Of a stretch of 64,000 bases of DNA, positions 45,611 to 56,620 are shown piece after piece. The notes under the pieces were generated by a model. That model was not told the DNA's origin. It ran no database searches and worked only from the letters and a program-made list of their open reading frames with translations. The stretch spans positions 1-64,000 of the forward strand of contig NW_025919318.1 of assembly GCF_907164915.1 (NCBI RefSeq), written 5' to 3'. Position 1 is the stretch's first letter. Every line of letters starts with the position of its first letter. The DNA is from Impatiens glandulifera. Taxonomy: Eukaryota > Streptophyta > Magnoliopsida > Ericales > Balsaminaceae. Made by a program: the position numbers and the translations under genes.

Positions 45611-46816
45611 TGTTAGTATCGGGGATGCCCTTGGAGGACCGGGGTGTTTCCGGTTTCTAGAAGGGTAGCCGCTTACAACACACAACACAATTTTGTGATA
45701 GTCCGGTTAGAGACTATAACCTTTCTCAGTACTACGCAAACTGTCACAGACTCTTGAACCGGGTTCAAGGGCGAAAACGCTGTTTCAGTTTGAAGCAACG
45801 CAAGCGACTTGGATGAGGTTTATGAGGAGTCGGTTTGAGGAATATGGGTAGACCGGTTTTTATTAAGGATTAGGATTATGTTTTTGGTTAATGTCTTTAG
45901 GTTTTAGAGTCAAATAAGCAAGAAGTAAGTAAAGGACACAAGACAAGATTTTTTATGGATGTTAGGAGCAAACCCTCCTACGTCACCCCTTCTTCTCAGA
46001 TTATGAGAAGGATCTCCACTAACTTTCAAAGTTACAACAATTACACTGTCGGTCGAGCCTAACTCGCTACTCGCCGGTTACACCAACTCACTCTTGATGT
46101 AATATACTAATACAGCACAAATAGAGCTTTCGGTAAATGAAACAACAGTTTTAGATCGCGCGTGAGATTTCGTTCTCTCTTAACTATTTTCGGACCGTTA
46201 TTAATGAGGTCGCTTCGTCTTCTTTTTATAGTGAAGAAGATCCCAACGGTCATTTTCTTCTTTCACCTTGGGATTGGTCAGTTCAGGGTCACGCAGGTTC
46301 AGAGAGGTTGCTTGCACGTTTCAACTTTCTGACACTTGGCAAGCATGCATATACCTCTCAGGTATGAATGACGTAACCGGCTTGCAGATTTGGACACGTG
46401 TCAGGCATGCACCTTCCGGCTGTTTGAGTCGGATCTTCGGAACAATAGTTCATCATTGTCTTTATTGCATTCTTCTGATCCGGATTTATCTTCTTTTATT
46501 TTCCCAAGACACGTCTATTTCGTCACATTACGTCATCTTTGTAGTTCTTAGTTCCCGGTTGATTCTTTCGTAGTGTGATCCGGCTGGAATGTAAACTTTT
46601 GCTAGTCGTTGTGTTGGGAATGTTAAAGTACGTTGAAACCGGTTTCTCTTGATCATGGATTGATCATCTGGAGCCGGATTGCTTTTGATATATTCTCTAG
46701 CCGGTTTATGCAGTTCCAGCCGATTTATACGAGTCGATCTGTTTCTGCACATAAGAGTTAATAGTAGTTTAGTTTTCTGGTCGGTTTGAAAATTAACTTA
46801 CTTAATTTTTCTATCA
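45611..46816 (-). repeat. 5' LTR (element orientation) of the pol-less element, 1206 bp
   Basis: Matches 40475-41686 throughout. Ends TTTTTCTATCA and is followed by TSD GATTT. The minus-strand TATA-like element recurs near 46225. Confidence 0.92.
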
Positions 46817-46821
46817 GATTT

Positions 46822-48260
46822 TATTAGGTAATAACAAGTCTTGCAAGGTGATGGGGATCAAAACAATGCGTTTGAAGACGCATTATGGAATTGTTAGTGT
46901 ATTGATAGACATACGACACGTCCTAGACCTTTGGGAGAATTTAATCTCTCTTGGCTCACTAGACCAACATGGTTTTTCATATAAGGGTGAGAAGAAAGAA
47001 TTGAGGGTCACAAAGGGATCACCAGTGGTAATGAGAGTCGTACGAGATGAGAGTCTTTACATCTTTCAAGGTAGCACATTAGTTTGGTGATATGGCGATA
47101 ATGGAGGAGCCTCAAGATGTATCATCCACGAGTCTATGGAATAATAGATTGGGGCACGTGAGTGAGAGGGGTTTGAAGGAATTGAGTAAGAGAGGCTATT
47201 TTGGCAACAAGAAACTTGATGATTTAGAGTTTGCGAGAACTACATATATGGTAAATATAGGTGACTAGAGAGACGCTTAGTTATATGTTCACTCAATCTT
47301 GTTGGAGTTGACGAGGACTGCAACTCTAGGTGGAGGTCAATCCATTATCACGTTCATTGATTATTATTCACGCAAGTTTTGAGTATACATCTTGAAGCGC
47401 AAGATGTGGCATTTTCTATGTTCAAGGAGTAGAAGAAGATGGCAAAGACTTAGACCGGGAAGAATTTTAAAATGCTCAAAATAGATAACGGTTAGGAGTA
47501 CATAGACTAGGAGTTCAATCAGTTTATCAAGGAAGAATGGATGGTTCATCACAAAATCGTCCGATAAACACCACAATAGACTAGCTTGGCCCAGCGAATG
47601 AACAAAACACTACTTGAGCATGTCCGGTGTATGCTGTTTGAGGTCGGTCTACCGGAGCGGTTTAGGGTGAGGAGATTAACACTATACCTTATTTTATCAA
47701 TCGTTTTCCATTAACGATATTTTAATGCAATACACCAAAAGAAGTTTGGAATGGCGCTCCTCCATAACTCGATAACCTTAATGTATTTGGGTGTGTTGCT
47801 TACATGCACAAATGTGATTGAATGTTTGCTTCGAGAGCAAAGAAGTTTATGTTCGTTGGATACCCTGAGGGAGTAAAGGATTAGAAACTCTTTTATAAGA
47901 ACAGGAAGACGACCAAGTGCATCATTAGGTGTGATGTTGTCTTTAGGGAAAACAAGTCATATAATGGAGCAACACAGTCGGTTAAATATAGCAAAGTCGT
48001 TAAAGAGAGGACCGAATTTGACTTAGAGTTCCTATGAGGGATCACTAAAGAAGGTAGACACGGGGGAGGTTAGTGAAGAGGATGTAATAGACGGTCAGGT
48101 AGAGGAGGAATGTACAGATTCGAAAGAGAATCTTAACTCTTACTAGTTAGGGCGATATAGAGATCGTTGGACAGCCCGAGCTACAGAGATATTTGGATAC
48201 TCCGATATGGCGGCCTTTGCAATCCTTGTAGTAAATGAGATACAAGATTTAGAGCCGAGA
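46822..48260 (+). pseudogene. Copia GAG-pre-integrase and integrase relic
   Basis: Continuation of the host copia element. VMGIKTMRLKTHYGIVSVLIDIRHVLDL and LISLGSLDQHGFSYKGEKKELRV precede the pre-integrase motif SLWNNRLGHVSERGLKELSKRGYF (47131-47205; family LWH-RLGH-S--G). Integrase core pieces follow: ITFIDYYSRKF near 47345, a DNG-EY-like box near 47485, and QRMNKTLLEHVRCML near 47595 (family NGVAERMNRTL). YPEGVKD-KLFYKNRKTT (family GYP-G-KGY---) lies near 47860. Frames change often; the DDE triad cannot be fully traced. Confidence 0.82.
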
Positions 48261-48275
48261 TCGTTTAGATAATCG

Positions 48276-48719
48276 ATGGAGAGAAAGGAGAGAACCGAAT
48301 GGAAGCATGGTATAACGGATAAGATGGCATCGTTTAACAAAAATGAGACGTGGGAATTGGAAAAAAAATTAAAGAATCAATGGGTGGTTGGTTTAGAGTG
48401 GGTGTTCAAGTACAAAGAATGTGTAGAGGATAGTAATAAGTCAAGGTTTAAGGCGAGATTGGTAGCTAAGGGCTTCACACAATGCGAAAGGGTCGACTCC
48501 CCGGTAGTGAAGCACACATACATTTGTGTGTTGCTCGTTCTAGTGAATGACTTTGACCTCGAGCACAAGCAAATGGCTGTGAAAACAACATTTCCTAATG
48601 GGAACTTGGCAGAGAAGATCTTCATGACGCAACCTGAGGGGTTCGTCAAACTCGATGATGAAGGCAATGTATGTCTCCTTAAATGCCCGCTTTATGGTTT
48701 GAAACAATCCCCAAGATAA
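48276..48719 (+). pseudogene. Copia reverse transcriptase, N-terminal part (RVT_2)
   Basis: 147 codons open. MASFNKNETWELEKKLKNQWVVG-EWVFKYKE ... RFKARLVAKGFTQCERVD is classic RVT_2. The usual DYNEIFSPVVKHT motif is shortened to DSPVVKHT (five residues deleted). It then runs LVNDFDLEHKQMAVKTTFPNGNLAEKIFMTQPEGF and CLLKCPLYGLKQSPR, and stops where W should follow. The catalytic first Asp box (QMDVKTAFL in the family) reads QMAVKTTFP, so the Asp is Ala, and the YVDD half is missing. Inactive. Confidence 0.92.
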
Positions 48720-48723
48720 TGGT

Positions 48724-48961
48724 ATTTGCACTAATTTTCCAAAACAGGTATGAATTTAGGAGAAAGTTACTTTCAAGATCCATCTTATACCCATTTTGGT
48801 GGTTGACCTGTTAAAAATAATATAAGTTTTAGCTAATTTGTTTAGAGTTATGTTTTAATAGACTAATTGGATTAGGTTTATAAGTATGTATCTCTATTTT
48901 TGTTTTAATAGACTCTAATTGGATTATGTTTATAAGTATGTATCTCTATTTTTGTTATTGT
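48724..48961. other. Junction sequence with a ~53-bp tandem duplication
   Basis: Short non-coding segment between the truncated copia and the LINE. GTTTTAATAGACTAATTGGATTAGGTTTATAAG... is repeated directly at about 48851 and 48902. Confidence 0.7.
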
Positions 48962-50330
48962 GAACGGTAGTTGTTAGGGGATTAGGCAGGGAGACCTATT
49001 GTCTCTCGTTTTTGTTTGTCATTGTCATGAAAGTTTTTTCTATGATGATGATCTTCTCTAATAATAACGGACTTATCCATGAGGTAGATTATGGATCGAG
49101 GTGGACTCTTTTTCCATTTCTCACTTGCTCTTTCTGATGATACTCTTTGTATAATTTAGGTTTCATGTAGAAATTTCAAGCATCTTCATGATATTTTGTG
49201 GTTATTTGGTGTTTTTTTTGGATTTCGTGTTAATCTTGGTATGTCTAAAATATTCTTATCTAATTCTATGTTGGCTAAGAGAAGATCTCGTTTGGTGGGT
49301 ATTTTTGGATTTGACATTTGATGTTTTTCATCCATATATCTTGGTCTTCCACTATGACAAAAGGCTCGCTTTAAAGCCTCTTGGGATCTGATTATCTCTA
49401 AGATAGAAAAAAACTCCCTATCTAGAAAATCAAGTTGATATCTAAGGGAGGTCGTATGGTTCTCTTAAAGAGCGCTTTGGAATTTAAGTCTACTTACATG
49501 ATGTCATAAGCGTGGTAATAAAAATACAGAGGTTGATGTGTAAATTTTTATGGGGGTCTTTAAAGTCTTCCTTTTCACATCTTGTTAATTGGGACAACGT
49601 AAAAATGCCCAAAAATGAAGAAGGTTTAAGTTTTCGTGATCTATGTGCTTTTAATAGGCTTTATTGTCCAAGTAGTGTGTTTGTTTTTGTTCGGAACATG
49701 GAAGTCTATAGGTTAATTTGATTAGAAGCAAATATGGGTTGGATTGGTCTGGTTGGTTCATAAAATATCAAATCGACCCTTGGGATGTAGCATATGGAGT
49801 GACATATCAATCATGTGGAAAATTTATCGTGAACATTCTTTTTTTACAGTGGACAACGGTTAATCAATCTGTTTTTGAGAACTATTTGTAGAGATGTCAT
49901 AGTCAAGGATATGTACGACCATCACTCTCAAAGTTTTACACATCGTATCAGATATAGAGGGAAGTTATCATTTGAGGAGAATTCTTCTCATAAGAGATTG
50001 TTATCATTAGTGGCCAACCAAGGGGTGTCTCCATTGAATCGGGATACAATGCGATGTAGAGATTTGTATAATTATGATATGGGATATTTTTATTGTCTCT
50101 TTGATAGATTGGTTCCAACTAAGTTGTACTTGGAGAAATTATAGGAGTCTAGGATTCCCATTAAGATCTATTTTTTTGGGTAGAGTGCATTCCACTATGG
50201 TATTCTAACTGATGATAGATCTATGTGAAGAGTCTTATCTTAGTTAGTCAATGTTGTATGTGTCTTAAGGACGTGGAGATGACCCTTATTCTCCTTACTG
50301 GTATTCATTGGTGTGGTGAAAAACAATCAC
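48962..50330 (+). pseudogene. L1-type LINE fragment (RT C-terminal half to zf-RVT)
   Basis: Plus strand, frameshifted. It starts RGLGRETYCLSFLFVIVMKVFS (family GLRQGDPLSPFLFV--ME--S), with GLIHEVDYGSRW next. ALSDDTLCII (the LFADDTL catalytic box, now LSDD) sits near 49122-49150. HDILWLFGVFFGFRVNLGMSKIFLSNS follows, then YLGLP and LISKGGRMVLLKSALE. CKFLWGSLKSSFSHLVNWDNVKMPKNEEGLSFRDLCAFNRL lies at 49540-49660 and DRLVPTKLYLEKL of the zf-RVT region near 50105-50140. The endonuclease half and 5' RT are missing. No poly(A) tail or TSD identified. Confidence 0.88.
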
Positions 50331-50985
50331 CCTAAGAATGAAAGTGGAATAATAGCAACAATAGTAGAATGAAAAACAATAACGTAAAAGTAAGAAAAAA
50401 ACGAAATAATAACACAAGAATCTCACTCGGGTTCAGACCAACAATGTCTTACGTCCTACTTTCGGAGAATCGATTCAATAGAGTTAGTATGGTATTCATT
50501 TAATTCTTCTGACCCAAAAATTCCATCTTTTCAATGTGACCCTTAATAAGGATTACAAACTATAACTCTGTTTGTTCTAGATTTTTAGTCTCACACTCTC
50601 TTCCCGTTTACAATATATATATATATATATATAGGCCTTTAGAATAAAAAATTAGGGTAAAGATCATGGAATATCTTTGACATCTCCACCATGTTATGGA
50701 AAGTTGATATTTCCATAACAATACTATTTGATTAACATATTAACCATTATGTGATTTCATGCATTTTGAAAATAACAAATAATTGCACATATATTTTTTC
50801 CCCTTTTTGTACATAACATTGAGACACAGCAAATTAGGCTTCAAAACCCTAGTCCCAATTCCACAAATTCTCCACTTTACCTCTATGTCTATTTTCAAAC
50901 GAATAAGCCTCATTACCAAGAACAACCTAGAATTAATCCTTTTTTCATTTTTTTTAAATACAGTTGTGTATTGATTATATTTTAT
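50331..50985. other. Non-coding spacer with LTR-like words and (TA)n
   Basis: Around 50390-50470 are words like AACACAAGAATCTCACTCGGGTTCAGACCAACAATGTCTTACGTCC, similar in arrangement to 38500-38560 and common in minus-strand copia LTRs; too little for a firm call. (TA)n at 50611-50632. The ORFs at 50740-50988 overlap antisense and look spurious. Confidence 0.4.
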
Positions 50986-50988
50986 CAT

Positions 50989-52125
50989 TTAATGATGTAT
51001 ACAATATATTCCTTTCATTTTTTGAGTGAATCTCTCCCACCTCTTCATATGCACCTCCCATCTCCCATCAGTCATTTCTCCGAACTGTCTCTGGTCTGGT
51101 CCGCAGACAGCCATACAATACTCATTGTAATAATTAATAATACGCTCGATGTTAGTTTCCCATCTTTTCTTATTTTCGGACTTAGGTCTTTTCCACGCAT
51201 TAAGGTAAGCTCTTAGCTTCGGTAATGGAATTATATTATTCAAATTAATACCTCCTTCATTATGCGGGCAAGGATAAATTATGTTCAAATCAATGAATTT
51301 GTTGATAGATAGAAGTGGTGGTTCCAACCTTCTAAAGATACCCAAGTAGATTCTGTGCAATAACTCACAATTCTGAGTATTTGAAATGAAGTTATCATGA
51401 ACTGTATAAATAGGTATATTATATTCTTTCATTTCTTCCACCATTTTCATTGCTATATAAGCATCTTTCTGATGGATGAAATTGACAAATGTAGAGATTT
51501 ATGTTTTTCTGAAGAAAATGTCAGAGTTACACTACGGCGCTTCCTAGTGTTCTTATCATAAACATAGACTGAGTTCTTACTCATGACTCGATAGTCCTGT
51601 AATGTACTATAGTACTCCGTACTATAACAAACGGGGCGATCCACGGCTGACACAAACCTAGCCAAAAGAGGAATCAATTTCATCAATATTTGCTGATTAG
51701 GAGATTTTTATCTCCAGAACTTATAGATGTTAGAAGCTAGTATAATACTCTCTTTTTTGACTACGAATTTAGATAAAGAGATGTTTAGATCTGTAATAGT
51801 GCTATTCATTGTTTTACCATAAATCATAGGCATAAAGATTCCTTTTGCAATTTTTCGAGTTAACACATCAGTCACTTTTAATAAAGATGGATTCTCAGAA
51901 AGTGAGTCTTGAAGATAGGACTTTAACTCTTCAAGAAAATACTCGTAAATATCCTCTATCTTAGAATACTCTAGGTTGAGAAGATTTGTTCTAATACCCA
52001 TTTGTTCATCCAAAAGATAATAAGACATTATTTGATATGCACTTGCAGAGACATCTTGTGTAATAGTAACATATATATATGATACATTTGTTCTAGTCTC
52101 TTTGGAAAGCCTTTTCTGGTTCTAA
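50989..52125 (-). pseudogene. Phage-type RNA polymerase, mitochondrial linear-plasmid class, C-terminal part
   Basis: Single-subunit DNA-dependent RNA polymerases of plant mitochondrial linear plasmids transcribe those plasmids. Minus-strand order of palm/fingers motifs: SYIYVTITQDVSASAYQIMSYYLL (about 52095-52020; motif A, cf. the DGSCSGIQH Asp of T7) and TRKIAKGIFMPMIYGKT (about 51870-51820; motif B with R-x3-K-x7-YG as in T7 R627, K631, Y639). FVSAVDRPVCYST and YVYDKNTRKRRSVTL follow. Then NFIHQKDAYIAMKMVEEMKEYNIPIYTVHDNF (51475-51380) holds motif C with HD. A long C-terminal tail runs to GIYCIHH-stop at 50989. Catalytic residues are all present, but there are two frame breaks (near 51690-51705 and 51490) and the N-terminal half is missing. 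Probably plasmid DNA transferred to the nucleus. Confidence 0.87.
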
Positions 52126-53575
52126 TATGCATCCCTTGTGTGTGTTGGAGGAATTTTGCAACAGTTGTTATTTTTTTTTTATTAAATTTAACTAAGAATT
52201 CAAATTTGGATTTGGTATAAATTTATTTTGTATTAAATTTTATCATTAATTCATATTTGAATTTAATGAGAATTTTATTTATCCAATTTTTTATTTATAT
52301 TAGTTAATGAAATTAGTTTATATAGCATGGATTATGTGCATTTGTACATGTAAAAGGATATAAAAAAATATTTATATATAAGTATTTTAAATAAAATTAA
52401 TATTATTCAAATCTTAGAAACAATCCAAATTTAATGTTTACATATATTTTTAAATTCATCAAGTATATATATAATTTACTAAAAAAAAATGCAGTGCAAA
52501 CAAATTAATCATATAAATTAATTTACTAAAAAAAAGATGCAGCAAACAAATTAATCATATAAATTAACAACAACGAAAAATAATTTAGATAAAAAAATCA
52601 CCGAACATTGGATAAAATTATCAATCAAATTATATAAAATTCTACCACAATCTAATATTCTTTAAATTATAAACTTATTTGAAAAATAAAAATATTAAAA
52701 GATTGCCTAACTCATTCATTTAAATTTTTTATATTTTATATATATATATATAATAATTTAGATTATTTAATAACCAAATTTAATAAAAATTGTTATTTAT
52801 CAAAAAAAATTAAATTAAATATAATTAATTTTTAAAAGTAAATAATTTTAAATAATTGATAAATGGACAAATATAAAAAAATAGATTTAAATTTAATATA
52901 TATATATATAATTAAAAAAAATATGTGGTAATAAAATTATTGTATATAATGTCTTAAGTTGTTTTTTAAAATAATAAATTATTATAATAGATAATTAAAC
53001 AAATATTAAAAAATAATAAAAATAAAATAATTAATTAAAAAAATATGTGATAATAAAACAATTGTCATACAATAAAATACAATATCTTAATTTTTTTTAT
53101 AATAATAAATTATTTACAACTATTTAAAATTAATATACATATATATAAATAATTAAATAAAAAAATATATGGTAATAAAAATTAATTATTGTAAGTTTCT
53201 CAATTTTTTTTTATAATAATAAATAAGTCTCAAATACATTTCTCAATAAATTTAAAACTTAATATCTTTAACAAAATATATTTTTAATTTTTTTTAAAAT
53301 TTAAATACTTTTATTGTTTTGTTTTAAAGTCTTATTTTTATTTTTAACAAACATTTATTATTTATTTTTATCCAGTCTTTTTAATTAATAATATATTAAA
53401 TATATATTAATATTTTTCTTTTTAATTTTTTAGGTAATTTTAAAATATTTTTTAATGTAAATAATGTCATATTTTATTTTTTATAATAATAAACAAATCA
53501 AAAATAATTTCTCGGCAATTTAAAATTAACATATTTAGTTAAATTTCTTTTTAAATTTCTTTTTTAATTTATATA

Positions 53576-53613
<38 letters not shown>

Positions 53614-53720
53614 ATTATAAATTATTTTTTTATATATTTTTATGGATTTTTATATAAATATATTTATAACTAATAATTTTAATACTAAAAAAATACATTA
53701 TTAAAATTATTCAATTACGT
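52126..53720. other. Extremely AT-rich spacer
   Basis: Long A/T runs, TA microsatellites (52737-52752, 52897-52910, 53582-53609) and several loosely repeated AATATATGGTAATAAAATTATTGTA-type words (52920, 53040, 53168). No coding region. Confidence 0.6.
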
Positions 53721-53734
53721 CTTTTGGCATGATC

Positions 53735-54190
53735 TCTGAATTTGACTCACCCTAAGTGTAAAACTTTGTGGTATTTAAGGGTGCATTTTAAACATTTGAT
53801 TACACATTTTAGTATGATCTTATGCCCTAAATCACTCTTCGTGAACGAACTCTTAAGTTTCTCACTAATGTTTATTTTACTCAAGCCGACATTCCCAACA
53901 TTCGATGACACATTTCGGTATGATCTTAGACCCTAAATCACTATCCATTGACGAAAGATTAGGTTTTATTAACCATGTTTCCGTTACTCGAGGTGACATT
54001 CCCTCCGTAGATGAACCCTTAGATTTTTCACCAATGTTTTCGTTACTCAAACCGATATTTTCGCTTCCACTTCATCTACTAATGTTCACGCACTCACATA
54101 TAATAATTACTTTTAAAGGGATTCGAACCCTAATAATGAGTATGAAATGTTAACACTTTAATTGTTAAACCACTTATTATTGTTGAAATA
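53735..54190 (-). mobile_element. SINE-like repeat, copy 1
   Basis: The minus strand starts with AAGTGGTTTAACAATTAAAG (A-box-like) and GGTTCGAATCC (54129-54119), a perfect pol III B box about 45 bases downstream, as in tRNA-derived SINE heads. The body below contains short subrepeats: CGTTACTC(A/G)A...GACATTCCC...GA(T/C)GAACCCTTAG on the plus strand. A second copy lies at 54600-55105. The plus-strand ORFs here follow the subrepeats and are not genes. Confidence 0.55.
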
Positions 54191-54394
54191 ATTTTATAAT
54201 TTTTTGTATGTATATATATTTTGTAACTTACATTTTCAATAACTGTATTTTTTTTATTCAAATAAAATAAAATTTTGTTAATAATGATATATATATATAT
54301 ATATAATTATATATAATAAAAATAATTAAATTACTTATATTAAGTTTTCTCAATATAATATACATTTATTAATAAAAATAATTTTTATTTTTTC

Positions 54395-54436
<42 letters not shown>

Positions 54437-54599
54437 TTAATTAAAAATTATTATTTATTTATTAAGTATAAGACATATTGAATACATATTTTTAAATTAT
54501 TATAATTTATTTTTGAATTTGTTTTGTTTTTATATTTTCGGTGTGCGAATTTACCTAATATTTATTAAAAATACTTAATAGTCTTGAATATTTTTGGCT
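54191..54599. other. AT-rich spacer between SINE-like copies
   Basis: (TA)n tracts at 54286-54310 and 54401-54432. The 5' flank TTGAAATAATTTTATAATTTTTTGTATG is shared with 55100-55130, so the repeat unit may extend beyond the SINE head. Confidence 0.6.
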
Positions 54600-55105
54600 T
54601 TGACTCACTCTCCGTGAAGAACTTTGCTGTTTTCAATGATGCATTTTTAAATATTAGACTATATCTTTAGGCATGAGCTTAGACCATAAATCACCCTTCA
54701 TGGATAAACTCTTAGGTTTTCTCACCAATAAACACATTACACAAGCATTCATTCTCAACATTCAATTACACATTTCAGCATGATCTTATACTTAAATCAC
54801 TCTCCGTGGATGAACCTTTAAGTTTTCTAAACAATGTTTGTTTTACTCAAGCTGACATTCCCTATGTGAAAGAAAATTTAGATTTTATCATTAATGTTTG
54901 CGTTACTCAAATTGGCATTCCCTTAGTGGACGAACCCTTAGGTTATCTCACAAATGACTGCGTTACTCAAATCGGCATTCTCGCTTCCACTTCATCTACT
55001 AATATTTGCGCACCCATATAATCATTACTTTTAGAAGGATTCAAACCATGATCTTAAGTATGAAATACTAATAATTTAACTACTAAACCACTTATAATTG
55101 TTGAA
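54600..55105 (-). mobile_element. SINE-like repeat, copy 2
   Basis: Same order as 53735-54190: body subrepeats, GCTTCCACTTCATCTACTAAT, then the minus-strand B box GGTTTGAATCC (55048-55038) and A-box-like AAGTGGTTTAGTAG (55092-55079). Diverged by many substitutions from copy 1. Confidence 0.55.
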
Positions 55106-55978
55106 ATAATTTTATAATTTTTTTGTATGTATATATACTTTGTAAGTTACATTTTGAATAACTATATGTATTATATAAACTAGTATGAATCTCATACATT
55201 TGCACGGATAAGAATATATATAAAATATTATTTATTTATAAATATTTTAGATAAAATAAATATTCATTCAAATTAATTCATTTAAAATTAGTTTTAGTCA
55301 AGTTTAATCTTAAATTTAATATCAACATATATTTTATCCACTCGGCACCCACTTAACTCTTTAACTGACCATCATCTTGTAACTTACACTTTTTCATATG
55401 CATTTTTTATCACCTAGGTAAATCACCCACTAATCTTAGTCGACCTTAATTGATGACACGGCTCTTATATCTCATCAAACTCAACCACTAACCCTCTTAT
55501 TAACCCTCATCTTGTGACTCACACTTTTTTATATGTCTCTAATCCCCTCGACAAACCACCCACTGACCATAATCTTGTGACTCACACTTTTTCATATGCC
55601 TCGATCCCTCGACAAACCACTCATCAATCTTAGTCAACCTCTCTATTAATCTCACTTAAACAAATTAACAACCAATCCCAATTGATCACAGTCCTCATAT
55701 CCAATGTTAAACCAACCACTAACCACCATCTGAAATCCATTGCGTGACCTCACACTTTCAAATGCTCGTCAAAGCAACCATTAATTCCAACCTCACACTT
55801 GACAAACCACCCACCACTCAACCTCCATCTTGTGACCTCACACTTTTAAATGCTTGCCAAACCAACCATTAATTTCGACCTCACACTCGACGAACCACCT
55901 GACCTACATTTCGTGACCTCACACTTTCAAATGCTCAGCATAACAACTATTAATTCCGAACTCACACTTTTAGATGTC
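55106..55978. repeat. AT-rich flank and degenerate CTCACAC tandem block
   Basis: 55340-55975 is built from loose repeats of (G/C)TGAC(C)TCACACTTT(T/C)(A/T)AATGC and GACAAACCACCCAC with variable spacing; no ORF. It ends directly at the CACTA terminus. Confidence 0.6.
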
Positions 55979-56000
55979 CACTAGTGAAAAAGGGGTCTTT
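55979..56000 (+). repeat. CACTA 5' terminal inverted repeat
   Basis: CACTAGTGAAAAAGGGGTCT; the expected complementary end lies outside the window. Confidence 0.85.
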
Positions 56001-56620
56001 ACCGACAAAATTTACCGAGAGTTTTCTAAAACTCTCGGTTATGGTACCAAGAGGAAGAAATTTTTCGTTAATAAAAATAGATTCCGAGAGTTATGTAAAA
56101 CATTCGGTGATATGAGGATTTATCGAAAGTTGTCTAATTAATATTCGGTTTTGACCTTCCAAAAAAAACAAAAATGATTCTAAGTGTTGGGAATTGGGTA
56201 ATTGCGAAGGTTTTCCAATAAACCTTCGTAATTACCAATTTGGGGAAAGTAAAACCCGAAGGTTTTCTAATAAACTTTCGGTTTGACCCTTCCCAAAAAA
56301 ATTAAAAATAATTCTAAGTGTTGGGAAGGGTCAAAACGGAAGGTTTATTAGAAAACCTTCGAGTTTTACTTTCCTCAAATCGGTAATTGCGAAGGTTTTC
56401 CAATAAACCTTCGCATCACTAATTTTGGGAGAAAATTAAAACCGAAGGTTTTCTAATAAACCTTTATTTTTGACCCTTCCAAAAAAATCTAAAAATTTTC
56501 CAAGTGTTGGGAAGTGTCAAAACCAAAGGTTTATTAGAAAACCTTCGGTTTTAGGGTTTCCCAAATTGGTAATTCCGAAAGGTATATGAAAATCTTCGGT
56601 AATGACCTATATAAATAAAT
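56001..56620. repeat. CACTA subterminal hairpin repeats, block 1
   Basis: Multiple GAAGGTTTTCCAATAAACCTTCG-like perfect or near-perfect hairpins, alternating with TAAGTGTTGGGAAGGGTC spacers. Subterminal repeats are the transposase binding region in this superfamily. Confidence 0.85.

Larger units (their letters stand above)
40475..46816 (-). mobile_element. Non-autonomous LTR retrotransposon without pol, TSD GATTT
   Basis: Direct LTRs 40475-41686 and 45611-46816 with TG...CA ends; TSD GATTT at 40470-40474 and 46817-46821. Orientation is minus: the tRNA-iMet primer site (TGGTATCAGAGG) abuts the right LTR and a purine tract (AAAAAGAGAGAAAT) abuts the left LTR, both read on the minus strand. 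Between them is about 3.9 kb with ORFs on the minus strand but no protease, integrase, RT or RNase H. This is the architecture of pol-less (TR-GAG/LARD-like) elements that are mobilised in trans. LTRs differ by a few percent by eye. It sits in the protease region of a copia element. Confidence 0.93.
39459..48723 (+). mobile_element. Ty1/copia element, interrupted by a second LTR element and truncated in RT
   Basis: A primer site TGGTATCAAAGCT at 39464 (initiator-Met type, one mismatch to TGGTATCAGAGC) is followed by gag, zinc knuckle, protease, GAG-pre-integrase, integrase and the first third of reverse transcriptase, all plus strand. At 40474/46822 the reading is split by a 6.3-kb insertion with 5-bp TSD; joined across it, the GEILLG...NNKSC frame continues. 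The element stops at about 48723 in RT. The remaining RT, RNase H and 3' LTR are absent, followed after about 240 bases by a LINE fragment. Confidence 0.9.

Noticed and set aside
54118..54175. Possible tRNA gene on the minus strand
   Set aside because: B box is good but no acceptor stem or anticodon arm can be paired, and a diverged copy exists 900 bases away; better explained as a SINE head.
53742..55021. ORFs with repeated PLSFLNNVCFTQADIP-like peptides
   Set aside because: Reading of SINE-like body subrepeats; peptides do not persist between the two copies in one frame.
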